A stretch of 64,000 bases of DNA. Origin: Phymorhynchus buccinoides. Taxonomy: Eukaryota > Mollusca > Gastropoda > Neogastropoda > Raphitomidae. The notes under the pieces are model-generated. The model had not been told where the DNA came from, did no database searches, and saw nothing but the letters and a program-made list of their open reading frames with translations. The translations under genes and the position numbers were made by a program. This document shows positions 22,830-34,228 of this stretch, in pieces (the stretch's first letter is position 1; each line of letters opens with the position of its first letter). The stretch is taken from NCBI GenBank assembly GCA_017654935.2, contig CM065710.1, positions 11,297,120-11,361,119 on the forward strand, written 5' to 3'.

Positions 22830-23275
22830 AGAGAGAGAGAGGGAGGGAGGGACGGGAGACAGAGTATGAGGGAAGGAGTAGAGAGATGGGGTGTGGTGGG
22901 GGGTTCACTTGACTCGAAGGGCTATTTCTTTCTCAGGAAAGCGGGGGTTGCACTTGCACTTGAATCGAAGGGCAACAATTTCTCTTCTTCAGAAAGCTTT
23001 ATTACTAGAGCCGCATGTCCAGAGTTTGTCGGGAAGATCACTTCCATGGCTCACAACTAAAGTTTCAAAAATGATGGGTGTGTGGGTGGGGGGGGGGGGG
23101 GGTGGGTGGGGGGGGGTGGGTTGCACTTGACCTCACCCTCCCCAACCCTCGAAAGAGCAATTTTACTACGGAAAAGCTTTTTATAAGAGCATGGGCTAGG
23201 CAATGTGTCCTTTTTGGGGGAAAATCCTTCCTGCTCACTTCAGTATAAGTAGTTCAGAAAATTTGATTTGTTTCT
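22523..23275. repeat. G-run and three copies of a decayed 120-150-bp unit
   Basis: After a short GA array, three related blocks appear near 22652-22770, 22905-23080 and 23118-23265. Each runs GGTTGCACTTGACTCGAAGG, then a TTTATTA-type middle, then AGAGC-ATG and a GTTTTGAAAATGAT-like end. They are separated by G-rich spacers, the first containing an uninterrupted run of about 58 G (22771-22828). This is a tandemly repeated unit with an expanding G tract. Confidence 0.65.
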
Positions 23276-23539
23276 GGAGAGAAAAAAAATAAAGAACACA
23301 AATAAAACAAAAGTTCGCAAAACATTAGCTGCGCGCACTGTTCTTTGGATTTAATTTTATTTTATGTCACAATCAACAGCAAATGGAGGTAGCAATGTAG
23401 GAGTTCGCCCACTTGAACCCCCACAACCTCAATTTAAAAAGAATTCAAGAACTATAATTACTTTTTTCAACACGTTCTGGTGATTTAGACCTATTTCAGC
23501 ATGACCAAAACTCTCAAATCCACCCCCCATCTCTCTCTC

Positions 23540-24039
23540 NNNNNNNNNNNNNNNNNNNNNNNNNNNNNNNNNNNNNNNNNNNNNNNNNNNNNNNNNNNNN
23601 NNNNNNNNNNNNNNNNNNNNNNNNNNNNNNNNNNNNNNNNNNNNNNNNNNNNNNNNNNNNNNNNNNNNNNNNNNNNNNNNNNNNNNNNNNNNNNNNNNNN
23701 NNNNNNNNNNNNNNNNNNNNNNNNNNNNNNNNNNNNNNNNNNNNNNNNNNNNNNNNNNNNNNNNNNNNNNNNNNNNNNNNNNNNNNNNNNNNNNNNNNNN
23801 NNNNNNNNNNNNNNNNNNNNNNNNNNNNNNNNNNNNNNNNNNNNNNNNNNNNNNNNNNNNNNNNNNNNNNNNNNNNNNNNNNNNNNNNNNNNNNNNNNNN
23901 NNNNNNNNNNNNNNNNNNNNNNNNNNNNNNNNNNNNNNNNNNNNNNNNNNNNNNNNNNNNNNNNNNNNNNNNNNNNNNNNNNNNNNNNNNNNNNNNNNNN
24001 NNNNNNNNNNNNNNNNNNNNNNNNNNNNNNNNNNNNNNN
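23540..24039. other. assembly gap (500 N)
   Basis: Exactly 500 N, flanked by CT-rich DNA on both sides, so this is a fixed-size scaffold gap placed in a CT microsatellite. Open frames spanning it are artefacts. Confidence 0.99.
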
Positions 24040-24042
24040 CTC

Positions 24043-24074
<32 letters not shown>

Positions 24075-24864
24075 CTCTCTGTAGTGCGTGTGCTGGTGTT
24101 GTGAGTGTGTGTGTGGTGTGCGCGCGTCGGGTGCGTGCGTGCGTGTGTGTGTGTGTGCGTGTGTGCTGTGTGTGTTGCGCCGCCGCCGTGTGTAGTGTGC
24201 GCGCGCGCGCGTGTTCTGTGAATGGGTGTGTCATATGTTTATGTATATGGGATGTGTTGCGTGTGCGCGCGCGGCTTTGGGGTGTGTGTGTGAAGGTTGT
24301 GTGTCTCAATGGTGTGTGTGTGTGTGTGTGTGTGTGTGTGGTGTGTTGTGAGTGGTGTGTGTGTGTGTGTGTGGTGGTGTGTGTGTGTGTGTGTGTTGTG
24401 TGTGTGTGTGTATGTGTGTGTTGGGTTATTGCAAACAGGCGAAGCGAAGAAGGGAAAAAAGAAAGACAATCACGCTCCGTAAAGTTCTGTATAGCATTGA
24501 ACCTAGTGGGATTACAGATTAACAACGCAGACTGGATTATCTTTAAACACATTTCTCTATGTCTAAGTAATAGTGTACAGTTACATATCTGTCTCACCTG
24601 TCTGTCTGTCTGCCTCTCTCTCTTTCCCCTCCTCTCTATGTGTTGTCGGTATTATTACTTCTCTTGTTTATTCTCTTCTCTGCCACTATCTGTCCTGTCT
24701 GTCTGTCTTCCTGTCAGGGAGGGCCTGTCTGTCCTGTCTGTCGGTCTTCTGTCTCTCTCTCTCTCTCTCTTCTCTTCTCTATCTCTCTCTCTTCTCTCTC
24801 TAATAGTCACATTCTTCTTCTTTTATCTTCTTCTCTTTTTGTTTGTTGAGTGTCTGCTGTCGTT

Positions 24865-24897
<33 letters not shown>

Positions 24898-25000
24898 CTT
24901 CTCTCTCTCTCTCTCTCTCTCTCTAATAGTCCACATTCGTCTTCTTTTATCTTCTTCTTCTTTTTTGTTTGTTTGAGTGTCTGTCTGTCTGTTTTCTCTT

Positions 25001-25055
<55 letters not shown>

Positions 25056-25154
25056 TCTCTCTCTCTACTAGTCACATTCTTCTTCTTTATCTTCTTCTTC
25101 TTTTTTGTTTGTTTGAGTGTCTGTCTGTCTGTTTCTCTTTCTCTCTCCTCCTCT

Positions 25155-25196
<42 letters not shown>

Positions 25197-25330
25197 CTCT
25201 AATAGTCACATTCTTTCTTCTTTTATCTTCTTCTTCTTTTTTGTTTGTTTGAGTGTCTGTCTGTCTGTTTCTCTTTCTCTCGCTCTCTCTCTCACTCTCT
25301 CTCTCTCTCGTCAATGCCTTTCTCTCATTA
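24040..25330. repeat. TG and CT arrays with an embedded 115-150-bp tandem unit
   Basis: 24040-24075 is CT and 24076-24425 is mostly TG. From about 24801 to 25330 a compound unit recurs four times (starts near 24801, 24925, 25067 and 25199): TAATAGTCACATTCTTCTTC, a TTTGTTTGTTTGAGTGTCTG segment, and then a variable CT run. This is a higher-order satellite built on CT repeats, not a gene. Confidence 0.85.
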
Positions 25331-25499
25331 AAGGTGGTAGCATGGGTTGATTTATAGGCCTGACTGTCTGCCAAGGGTTCAGGGTTTTTCCAAGGATGTT
25401 TTTTAGTGAATGTGTGCGTGCTTGTGTGTGTGTGTGTGTGCGTGCCTGTGCGCGCGCATTGTGCTTGCCTGCAAACAGCGTGATTGGGTGGTGTGAGAC

Positions 25500-25760
25500 A
25501 GAGAAAGAGAGAGAGAGAGAGAGCTGGGGGGGTGGGGTGGGAAAGGAGAGAGAGAGAGAGAGAGAGAGAAGAGAAGGGAGAGAGAGAGAGTGAAAGAGTG
25601 AGACGAGAGAAGGCAGAGCAGAGAGCGAGCGAGAGAGCGAGCGAGCGAGCGAGCGAGCGATAGATAGTAGATGATAGATAGATAGAGAGAGAGGAGAGAG
25701 AGAGAGAGAGAGAGAGAGGAGGGAGAGAGAGAAGATGATACTGACAGAGACAGACAGACA
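25500..25760. repeat. GA, GAGC and GATA microsatellites
   Basis: Mixed GA run with a GCGA block (25625-25659) and a GATA block (25660-25690), bounded left by a short TG run. Confidence 0.93.
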
Positions 25761-26749
25761 GCCATGACAGAGACAAGAGAAAGAAGACAGAGAGAGTCCA
25801 CTCAGCCAACCAACGCCACCACAGACAGCACTGATTATTTTTTTTTACAGTCGGCTCAGAAGTTTTGAATTTTCTTTTGGGCTGTTTTGATTGGTTTTTT
25901 TGGTTTGTGTCCTGTGGACACGGTCAATAACAGTCGTTTTGATTGGTCGAGGGGCGACTTCTCGTGCACTAGGCCTCACGTCCTTTCCATTTCCCTGTCT
26001 GTTACAAGTTGATGATTGGTACCTTTTTTTTCCTGGTACCTCCGTCGAACCTCTAGCCCATATTACTAATGTGGCAGAGTTAATCATTGCTCAGAATGAA
26101 AGGTAGGCCGTGTTCCTAGATTTACTTGGTATTCGATCGCCATCCGCCTTCAGTTCCTTTGTGGCTCCTTTTCGAATTTAGAGCATCCTGCGTTCTGCAT
26201 GCTTTTATTGGGGCAATTTTTGATTGCCTTTTCTTCTGTCTGGTCTGTCGTATCTTTCTTTCTTTCCTTTTTTCTTTCTTTCTGATTCGTTCTTTCTTTC
26301 TATCTTCTTTTTCTTGTTATCCGTGTGCTTTGTGTGCATGACTTATCAATCTCTCTCTTGTGCCTATGCCTCGTTTTGTTTTATGTCCTATAAATGTCTG
26401 TGTATCTGTGTCCGTGTATATTTTTGTTTACTATCTGTCTCTGGTGTCTCTCTCTCTCTCTCTCGGACCGAGGGCGAGAGATCGTCGAGGGAGCGGGAAG
26501 TCAGGGCTCAAAGGTCTCCCCGCCTCTCTCGGGACCACGTCGTCTCTCTCAGGCGATCCATCCTCCGCCCTCCTATCTCATCAATCTCCGACGGTATCTT
26601 CCTCTCGGCTCCCTCCCATACCTCTCTCCTCCTCTCGTCTCTCCTCTCGTAAGTCCCCCTCCTTCCTCCTACTCTTTAGATCGTTTATAGACTTCGGTTG
26701 ATTTTTTGACAGGCAATGCGTTTCGTATCTGCTAAAATTTTAATTAACC
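25761..26749. other. no recognisable gene
   Basis: Unique-looking DNA with T- and CT-rich patches. I see no exon with family similarity or usable splice signals, and no terminal repeats. Confidence 0.5.
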
Positions 26750-27573
26750 CAGTGGAATCCGCTTTATCGGCCTTCGGATAATCGGCCAAAGCCGCTTAAT
26801 AAAATCGAGGCCAATTTCCGTAATATACGGAATTTTTTTCTTCACTTGACGCATGAGTTATTTTGTTCGTTTTTTTTTTTACGACTCCAAAGCTGATAAT
26901 CTTCAATTTCGTGCTTTATTTATATGGCCACGAGGAGTTTTTTCTCTCTAATTTTTTCCGGTCTTACAAGACCAAAATAAAAAATACCGTGTAACCGTAG
27001 TAACGACGCCCCCCCAGGTAGCAGAGCCCCCCACGCGGGGAGGCGCCGCCCCCTTTTTGAGAGGGAGAACTACAGAGGCAGACAAACTGACAACACACTT
27101 TTGACGTTTACAATGGTTGAGTGTGAAGTTGGAAGGTGAGCTGTTGTCAATTTAAAGACCCTGCATGGTGTTAAAATCACTCAAGAAAACAAAATCATTG
27201 TCTTTTTACTCGTGCTTCTGTCAAGTTGTAGGATTAATAAAGTGTTCACGATAACGAGTACTGCACATACACTGTTACTGTATGAACGTCTTAGTTGTTT
27301 TGACAGATTTTTATTCATATGCATTTGTCTCTCACACTGGAAGTCCACTTCAGACACTAAGAACTGACAGCTGACAGGATGGCTTGTTTAAGCAGAGATT
27401 TTAATGAATCTACATGTAACATCATGATAATCTCAAATGAAAAATTGTTGTTTTTTATTTATAACATAGCGAATTCGGTACTTTAATTACATTACAGATG
27501 GTATGTATCCAGACTCAACAGTCGTCAACCGTCACCACACACACACACGTACACACACACCCACTACAAACAC

Positions 27574-27606
<33 letters not shown>

Positions 27607-27783
27607 CATCACAAAAGGGAAAGAATTTGAATTTGAACTGCAACATTTAATTTTGACGTCATTGCTTTTGACTTGCATAATTGCGTCATACAGTATGTCT
27701 CGATGTTCGTTTTATCGGCTGATTCGCTTTATCGGCCCCATTTTGCCTTGTCCCCAAAATGGCCGATAAAGCGGATTCCACTG
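26750..27783. mobile_element. 1,034-bp pogo/Tigger-like MITE
   Basis: Ends are inverted repeats of at least 20 bp: CAGTGGAATCCGCTTTATCG on the left, and GATAAAGCGGATTCCACTG on the right, followed by TA. TIRs that begin CAGTGGA and have TA targets are typical of pogo/Tigger elements. Further CGCTTTATCGGC motifs lie just inside the right end (27707-27736). The interior includes a CA microsatellite (27535-27605) and no transposase frame, so it is non-autonomous. The left flank does not show a clean TA. Confidence 0.7.
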
Positions 27784-28049
27784 TACATCAAGTATTTCAT
27801 AAAATAAATTTGCGTACAAAACATGCGCACGCTCACACTCGCACCGCCGCACTAGGACACGAACACTCACACACACACACACACACACGGACGCGCGCGC
27901 GTGCGTACAGAACTACAAATTCTACTACCCAAGAGAGCGGAATAAACCCATAACTATCAACCAAACTAATCTATGATTTCAGCAACTAACTTTCAAATTC
28001 AGACAGCTATGAAAACAAATCACTGTCAGTTTCTGATGAAACAGTCTTA

Positions 28050-28260
28050 TTGACTCTTATGAATAATTCTTTTCTTTCTTGCATTGAAATATCCTTTAAG
28101 AAGAAAGAATGGTTTATTTATGAAAATCATTTCAATACTTTTTGCATTGAAATATCCTTTAAGAAAAAAGAATGGTTTATTTATGAAAAATCTAATTTCA
28201 ATAATTTTTGCATGAAATATCCTTTAAAGAGAAATAATAATTTATGTATGTAAATCATTT
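28050..28260 (+). repeat. three tandem copies of a 66-75-bp AT-rich unit
   Basis: The core GAAATATCCTTTAAGAAGAAA followed by a TTTATTTATGAAAA stretch recurs at about 28085, 28146 and 28213 with declining similarity. A short open frame covering it is a by-product of the repeat. Confidence 0.75.
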
Positions 28261-28283
28261 CATTGCTGAACAAGACGCTCTAT

Positions 28284-28425
28284 TCCATCTGTTTCTCTTC
28301 CTCTGTCAATCGCTCAGATAGTTTCTTGTCAATTATGAGCTCAAATGCGTCATGCTGACGTTATGCGCCTAGTTAGGCCCTGCTCAGAAACACTGTTATC
28401 ATTAACTTTATGAATTGTTCCGCGT
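28284..28425 (-). pseudogene. possible exon, unknown protein (minus strand)
   Basis: On the minus strand a good acceptor (TTTTCTTCTTTTCAG) near 28428 is followed by N-A-E-Q-F-I-K-L-M and, after two stops, an open stretch H-D-A-F-E-L-I-I-D-K-K-L-S-E-R ending near 28286. A matching segment with H-D-A-S-A-L-I-F and S-E-R lies on the minus strand at 7030-7100, and a weaker match near 6420-6480. Two or three related pieces suggest a real coding ancestor. The protein is not recognised. Confidence 0.25.
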
Positions 28426-29480
28426 TCTGAAAAGAAGAAAATAGTACAAATGTGCTGATTTACTTTTTCTCCCGATGGGGGAGAGGACAGTGCCCATACA
28501 GTAGACAGCTGTTTCGACCTAGGTGAGGAGTGTGGTATATCTCCTCAGTCTGCATGATCGGCCTGCAATTTGACTGTCCAGTGGTTGTCAACCTCAGGAG
28601 CAAGAAGACATTCTACAAAAGAATGGTGTCCTCTTTGCACCAAATTGAAAGTCCACAATAAAAGCAAATCAGCACTAAGTTAAACCATAAATAGTAAAAA
28701 TATATGTAAAATGGTGAAAATAAAAATGTTATAGACGTGACTATGGAGAGGGCCGGCTACTGAGATGATATCAACAGCTGAGTTTGTTTCTGAGGTTCAC
28801 AAATAAGAGACATTGGACAAACAAGTTTTATCAAAAGCAAATTATTTCTGCATTACAAATGCACCAACTTTTTAGTCCTTCAGATTAGGGGAACGGAGCT
28901 CAGCTAATCACTGAGATATTTCAGTTTTACTATAATTTATATATAGATATGAAAACAATCTGTTTACTGCTGGCACCATTAGTACCTCCCCCCAGCCTAC
29001 AGTACTCAAAAGTTAGAGCATTTGAAATGCAATGATAGTAAAATTGTTTAAAACATTTAGTTTGTGTCCCTGTGTCTTTGAAGCGAACATTAAAAAATCC
29101 AAAACCAGTTTAAATTAACTTGGTGTTTGATACGTGTGTTTATGTTCTGCTACAAAAAAAAGAAAACATAAAGAGTGCTAGCTTACTTTTTCCTCCTTAT
29201 TAGGGAACCAATGGCAGAACCCAGCAGCCGAGGACAGCTGTTATCCATCCTTGGGGATCTCATCTGTGTCTGTCTGTCTGCCTTCGAGAGAGCAGATGCC
29301 CGCCCCCCCCCCCTCGTGTCTCATCTCGTCTCTGTGTCTCTCTCTCTCTGAGGGTCTTTTCTCCGTCTCATACTGTATGTCTGTCCCTATATATTTTAAA
29401 TAATTGTTTGTAGGTCAAATGTTTGAATGATCGATGCAGAATCCCCCCAATCTTTCTTTGCTACATTGACTTGAATGTGA
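28426..29480. other. no confident gene; an old 700-bp-apart duplication
   Basis: Segments near 28455-28535 and 29180-29250 resemble each other: TTACTTTTTC-type lead, then a region ending GGACAGCTGTT or AGACAGCTGTT. An ATG at 29212 is followed by A-E-P-S-S-R-G-Q, but no continuing exon is evident. Confidence 0.35.
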
Positions 29481-29484
29481 AAAA

Positions 29485-29487
29485 GAA

Positions 29488-29545
<58 letters not shown>

Positions 29546-29680
29546 GATGTGTGTGTGCGCACGGTGTGTGGGCGTGTGTGTGTGTGCAGAGTGTGTGCGT
29601 GTGTTTGCGTGCGTTATGTGTGTAGGTGCGTGCGTGCGTGATGCGGTACGTGCGTGTGCGTGTGTGTGTGTTGTGATATT
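29485..29680. repeat. (TG)n microsatellite
   Basis: TG array with GTGCG interruptions; purest at 29490-29540. Confidence 0.95.
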
Positions 29681-30039
29681 GAAAACTATGTGCTGCTGTT
29701 GTGCATGTTTTGTATTAGTGTTTTCTGGACATGGTAAGGGCTGTTGGCCTAAGTCATTAAAATATTTCCGAGTTCCGAGTTTCTCTCTCTCTCTCGCACA
29801 ATTACATACATAATTTATATATTTGAGTTTTTATAAAACTTATATATATATATAGATACAACAAATGTTGAAAACAAATTGAAAAGATGCTGTACTTTTG
29901 AGATGATCAAGCAGAAAACGAGAGTGAAGGAAAAAGCAGCTGAGATGTGGGCCATCCAACGTTGAATGTTGTGTCCATCCCCCCGCTCTCCACACTTCCC
30001 CTGGTGGACTCACTTTTCCACCCCAGTGCTGCCCGTGAC

Positions 30040-30880
30040 CGGAGAAAACGGCCCCTGACGAAAACGGCACTACTAGAAAACGGCCCGTACTAGAGACGAA
30101 AACGGCCCTACTAGTTACGAAAACGGCCCTACTAGTTATGAAAACGGCCCTACTAGTTGCGAAAACGGCCCTACTAGTTACGAAAATGGCCCCGGTACTC
30201 GAGACCAAAACGGCCCTACTAGTTGCGAAAACGCCCCGGTACTCGAGACCAAAACGGCCCTACTAGTTGCGAAAACGGGCCCTACTAGTTACGAAAATGG
30301 CCCCTAAAAAACGGCTCTACTAGTTACGAAAACGGCCCCTAAAAAACGGCTCTACTAGTTACGAAAACGGCCCCTAAAAAACGGCCCTACTAGTTACGAA
30401 AACGGCCCTACTAGTTATGAAAACGGCCCTACTAGTTACGAAAACGGTCCCGGTACTCGAGACAAAAACGGCCATACCAGTTACGAAAACGGCCCTACTT
30501 GTTACGAAAACGGCCCCTACTAGTTATGAAAACGGCCCTACTAGTTATGAAAACGGCCCCGGTACTCGAGACGAAAACGGCCCTACTAGTTATGAAAACG
30601 GCCCTACTAGTTATGAAAACGGCCCTACTAGTTGCGAAAACGGCCCTACTAGTTATGAAAACGGCCCTACTAGTTATGAAAACGGCCCTACTAGTTGCGA
30701 AAACGGCCCTACTAGTTATGAAAACGGCCCTACTAGTTACGAAAACGGCCCCGGTACTCGAGACGAAAACGGCCCTACTAGTTACGAAAACGGCCCCTGG
30801 ACGCTGAAAACGGCCCTACTAGCTACGAAAACGGCCCTACTAGCTACGAAAACGGCCCCTGCTGGGCTCCAGACGAAAAG
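30040..30880. repeat. 21-bp minisatellite with a SpeI-like ACTAGT core
   Basis: About forty units of 21 bp share ACGGCCCTACTAGTTA(C/T) followed by GAAA. The array is punctuated by a longer variant containing CCGGTACTCGAGAC. As 21 is a multiple of three, the plus strand is open in two frames at once (E-N-G-P-T-S-Y and K-T-A-L-L-V). A 196-codon frame begins at 30417 and runs out of the array to 31007. No signal peptide, splice signal or flanking gene supports translation. Confidence 0.92.
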
Positions 30881-31139
30881 GGCCTTCTCTTACCAAAACA
30901 TCCCCTGGACTGAAAACAAATGTTTGTCGTTCGTGCTGCCCACCACTCCCATCACTGCCACTTCTACCCTGTTCAATTCTTCAACTGTGCTCCCTAACTT
31001 CCAATGAAAAAGGCTTCCAGTCAACATGCTGCTGTCATTCACTGTTGAAGTGTCGACGACACGAAGCGTTGGATGTTCTAGACACTTTCAACCTGGTTTT
31101 CTGCTCACAGAAATGTTGGTTGAGCCATCTCCCTCTGTC

Positions 31140-31177
31140 TGTCTGTCTCTCACATCTCTATTTTTCTCTCTCTCTCT

Positions 31178-31218
<41 letters not shown>

Positions 31219-31283
31219 CTGTCTCTAGCTCTGTCTCCGTGTCTCTGTCTCTCTGTCTGTCTGTCTGACTGACTCTCTCTCTT

Positions 31284-31362
<79 letters not shown>

Positions 31363-31420
31363 CACACAATTATACACACAATAATGTTGGTTGAACACTC
31401 TCTCTCTGTCTCTAGCTGGT

Positions 31421-31466
<46 letters not shown>

Positions 31467-31473
31467 TGGTGTG

Positions 31474-31504
<31 letters not shown>

Positions 31505-31522
31505 TGTGTGTGTGTGTATCCG

Positions 31523-31566
<44 letters not shown>
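31140..31566. repeat. CT, TG and CT microsatellites at the left boundary of the inverted repeat
   Basis: CT-rich (31140-31362), TG (31424-31518) and CT (31527-31564) runs. The inverted-repeat arm begins immediately after the last CT run. The right arm likewise ends at a GA run (59637-59755). Confidence 0.95.
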
Positions 31567-31571
<5 letters not shown>

Positions 31572-31574
31572 GCT

Positions 31575-32735
31575 TATTCCTACTATAAAAACTTACACCC
31601 TTCATAGATATAGACGCACGCACGATGTTTTTTCATGCCCACTGTCTCTCCCACATTAATTACGCATCTGTAGTCTGGGACTCTGCTGCTAATTGTCACC
31701 TATTAAAACTCAATTCTATGCACAAAAGGGGAGCTAAAATAATCCTTCCTGATCCTGAACTCAGTACAGCAGAAAAACAAGCCCAGTTAAACATACTTCC
31801 ACTGCAATCACAGCTTAGCTATAATAAAGCCATTCTCATGTACAAAGTACACTATGACTTAGCTCCACAATACCTAAAAAAATCTACTTACACAAGCCTC
31901 ACATCGCTATGGTTCAAGTAACTATATTCTACCACACACAAGGATAGATAAATTCAAGTCAAGTTTTACTTTCTCGGGTTCCTCCATATGGAATTCCCTT
32001 CAGTCCGACATTAGATTATGCTCATCTATCTCAACCTTCAAAAAGAGTCTCCGAGAGACACTTACATTCGACCCTCCATGATTTTTTGGGGATTTTTTTT
32101 TTTTTTTTTAATTTTTATTATTTTTATTTTTTATATATATATCCCGATACGCTATACTGCTAATTACGATGTCATGTATTCACATCACTCTGTTCACTAT
32201 TCTCCAACAATGTGCTAAAATCAATGTTTAAATTGTCCGCACTTTATTGCTAATTGCTACCGGTTTCATACCATAGGCTGCATTAGTTTGCCCTGTTCTA
32301 AAATGTATAGTTCTTTTATACGTGCTTCAACATATATCTGTGCATGTGCATGTATTCTTGCGTGTGCCGCGCGCACGTGCAGGTGTGTGCGTGTATGGTT
32401 ACACGCATGAATGCCCGCACAAGTATTAACAATTATACATGTGCGTATGTAATTCTATAAATTCGTATTTCAACCTGTCTTTATCATAATACCTGCTTTG
32501 CTACCTTTATGTTCAATTATGTATGTGTAATTTTATGCCTTGCCATGTTTGTATTCTATGTTCGTATATGTACAAAGGTGCTACCTTTATGTTCAAATAT
32601 GTATGTGTAATATCATGCATTGCCATGTTTGTATTCTATGTTCGTATATGTACCAAGGACAGATTGGAAGACTATAGGCGTTGCCTAAAATCTTTATCCT
32701 TGAAAAATAAAGTTAAAGTTTTCAAGTTTTCAAGT
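31575..32735 (+). mobile_element. CR1-like LINE, 3' end of ORF2 plus 3' UTR
   Basis: From 31625 the frame encodes the C-terminus of a CR1-type RT protein: M-F-F-H-A-H-C-L-S-H-I-N-Y, V-V-W-D-S-A, then L-N-S-M-H-K-R-G-A-K-I-I and later S-S-I-W-N-S-L-Q. It ends S-L-R-E-T-L-T-F-D-P-P near 32078. An extra A near 31880 shifts the frame in this copy but not in the other arm. The 3' UTR ends AATAAAGTTAAAG followed by repeated TTTTCAAG, with the poly-A signal and short repeat tail of this LINE group. It is 5'-truncated at the CT run. Confidence 0.88.
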
Positions 32736-32737
32736 TT

Positions 32738-32763
32738 CTCTCTCTCTCTCTCTCTCTCCTCTC

Positions 32764-32828
<65 letters not shown>
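32738..32828. repeat. (CT)n microsatellite
   Basis: Abuts the LINE tail and shares its polarity with the other arm. In the right arm the matching GA run (58367-58464) has a different length and lacks the CTCGTC interruption. Confidence 0.95.
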
Positions 32829-32831
<3 letters not shown>

Positions 32832-32957
32832 TACTTCCGAACTCCCAGCAATTTTCTTTCTTAATGTGTTTCCCTGTTGGCCTACTTTCAATCCTTTATA
32901 ATTTGTTTATGCCCAAGCATCTGTTTAATTATGTTAATAATGTTTGTTTGGGTATGA

Positions 32958-34142
32958 TTGGGTCATGGGGATGAGGTTGGTCGTGGGGATGATGATGGTC
33001 ATGGGGATGAAGATGATTATGGGGATGATGTTGGTCAGGGGGATGATGATGGTCATGGGGATGATGTTGGTCATGGGGATGATGCTGGGCATATTAATGA
33101 TGTGGGACACGGGGAGGATGTTGGACATATTAGTAACAATGATGATGATGTTTTAAGTCATGAGAATGACAGTGATAATGAGTTTGTTGATGTAGAGCAG
33201 TATTATCACGATAGATCACTTTCGTTTTTGAGTTTGAACGTATGTGGAGTCCTATCCAAATTGAAGTGTCCCGATTTCATAGAACTATTATATAAGCAAG
33301 ACATTATTGCAATCACCGAAAGTAAACTAGATGACACCGATTCTATACAGATCCCTGGTTACACACCGTTTTACAAAAATAGAGGTAAATTTAGGAGGAA
33401 ATATGGAGGTATCGTTTTACTAGTGCGTGACGAAATAGCAGAATTTGTTGCAATTTTTGAAAGTAAAAGTAAAAAAGATAAATTTAGCATACTAGACAGC
33501 AGGAAGTATTCTTTTGTAGAACAAATTCTTTGTACAAATGTATTGTTTTTCAAACTAAGTAAAGAAATTGTTTCACGGGACATATTGTTTGGCGTGTCAT
33601 ATTTACCCCCGGAAGGCTCACCATTTGAAAATAAAGACGCCTTTACTGAAATTGAGGACGCATTACTAAATATTGAACGCGAAAGTGTTTGCCTGTTTGG
33701 AGATTTTAATGCACGAACGGGTAATCTTGATGACAGTACTTATAACGGAACCGATAAAGTTGAATTATTCATGAACCATACTGAGAATGACGCTAATAAT
33801 ACACAGCCTCCAACCAGGGTTTCTCAGGATGAAACAACAAATAATTGTGGACAAAGGTTGTTAGATTTTTGTAAGGCAACAAACATGTGTATTGTTAATG
33901 GTCGCGCCGGGCAAGATGCTGGTATTGGAAAATGTACCTGTAAACATGTGAGTGTGGTGGATTATGTAATTGTATCAGTCAATCTATTTAATCTAGTCAA
34001 CGGATTTGAAGTGATGGATTTTTGTGAACTTTATTCGGATGTACACTGTCCCTTAATGATGACCATGAAATTGATGAACCCTCTAAAAAGAATACCAATA
34101 CAAAAAATGAAACTAGTAAGAAAGTTAATCAGGAAATATTAG
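32958..34142 (+). CDS. LINE-A ORF2, N-terminal acidic repeats and APE endonuclease
   Basis: 394 codons. Residues 1-60 are an acidic Gly-His-Gly-Asp-Asp repeat produced by an 18-30-bp minisatellite. The APE-type endonuclease follows: S-L-N-V-C-G-V (N motif), A-I-T-E-S-K-L (catalytic Glu), Y-G-G-I-V-L-L-V-R-D, L-F-G-D-F-N-A-R-T-G (GDFN), S-V-V-D-Y-V-I, and S-D-V-H-C-P-L in the place of SDH. This domain nicks target DNA to prime reverse transcription. The frame ends at TAG near 34141 and the linker to RT continues in another frame, so the protein is broken. The right-arm copy (57053-58237) has the same length and stop. Confidence 0.9.
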   Translation: MGHGDEVGRGDDDGHGDEDDYGDDVGQGDDDGHGDDVGHGDDAGHINDVGHGEDVGHISNNDDDVLSHENDSDNEFVDVEQYYHDRSLSFLSLNVCGVLSKLKCPDFIELLYKQDIIAITESKLDDTDSIQIPGYTPFYKNRGKFRRKYGGIVLLVRDEIAEFVAIFESKSKKDKFSILDSRKYSFVEQILCTNVLFFKLSKEIVSRDILFGVSYLPPEGSPFENKDAFTEIEDALLNIERESVCLFGDFNARTGNLDDSTYNGTDKVELFMNHTENDANNTQPPTRVSQDETTNNCGQRLLDFCKATNMCIVNGRAGQDAGIGKCTCKHVSVVDYVIVSVNLFNLVNGFEVMDFCELYSDVHCPLMMTMKLMNPLKRIPIQKMKLVRKLIRKY

Positions 34143-34228
34143 ATAAACAGTATTCAAAATGGCAAAGTGACAAGGAAGAGCAATTCATTAATGGATTAGA
34201 TGTTGTTAATATACAGGAAATAAACAGT

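Noticed and set aside
23491..24976. Very long frames across 23540-24039
   Set aside because: They pass through 500 N; the open length is artificial.
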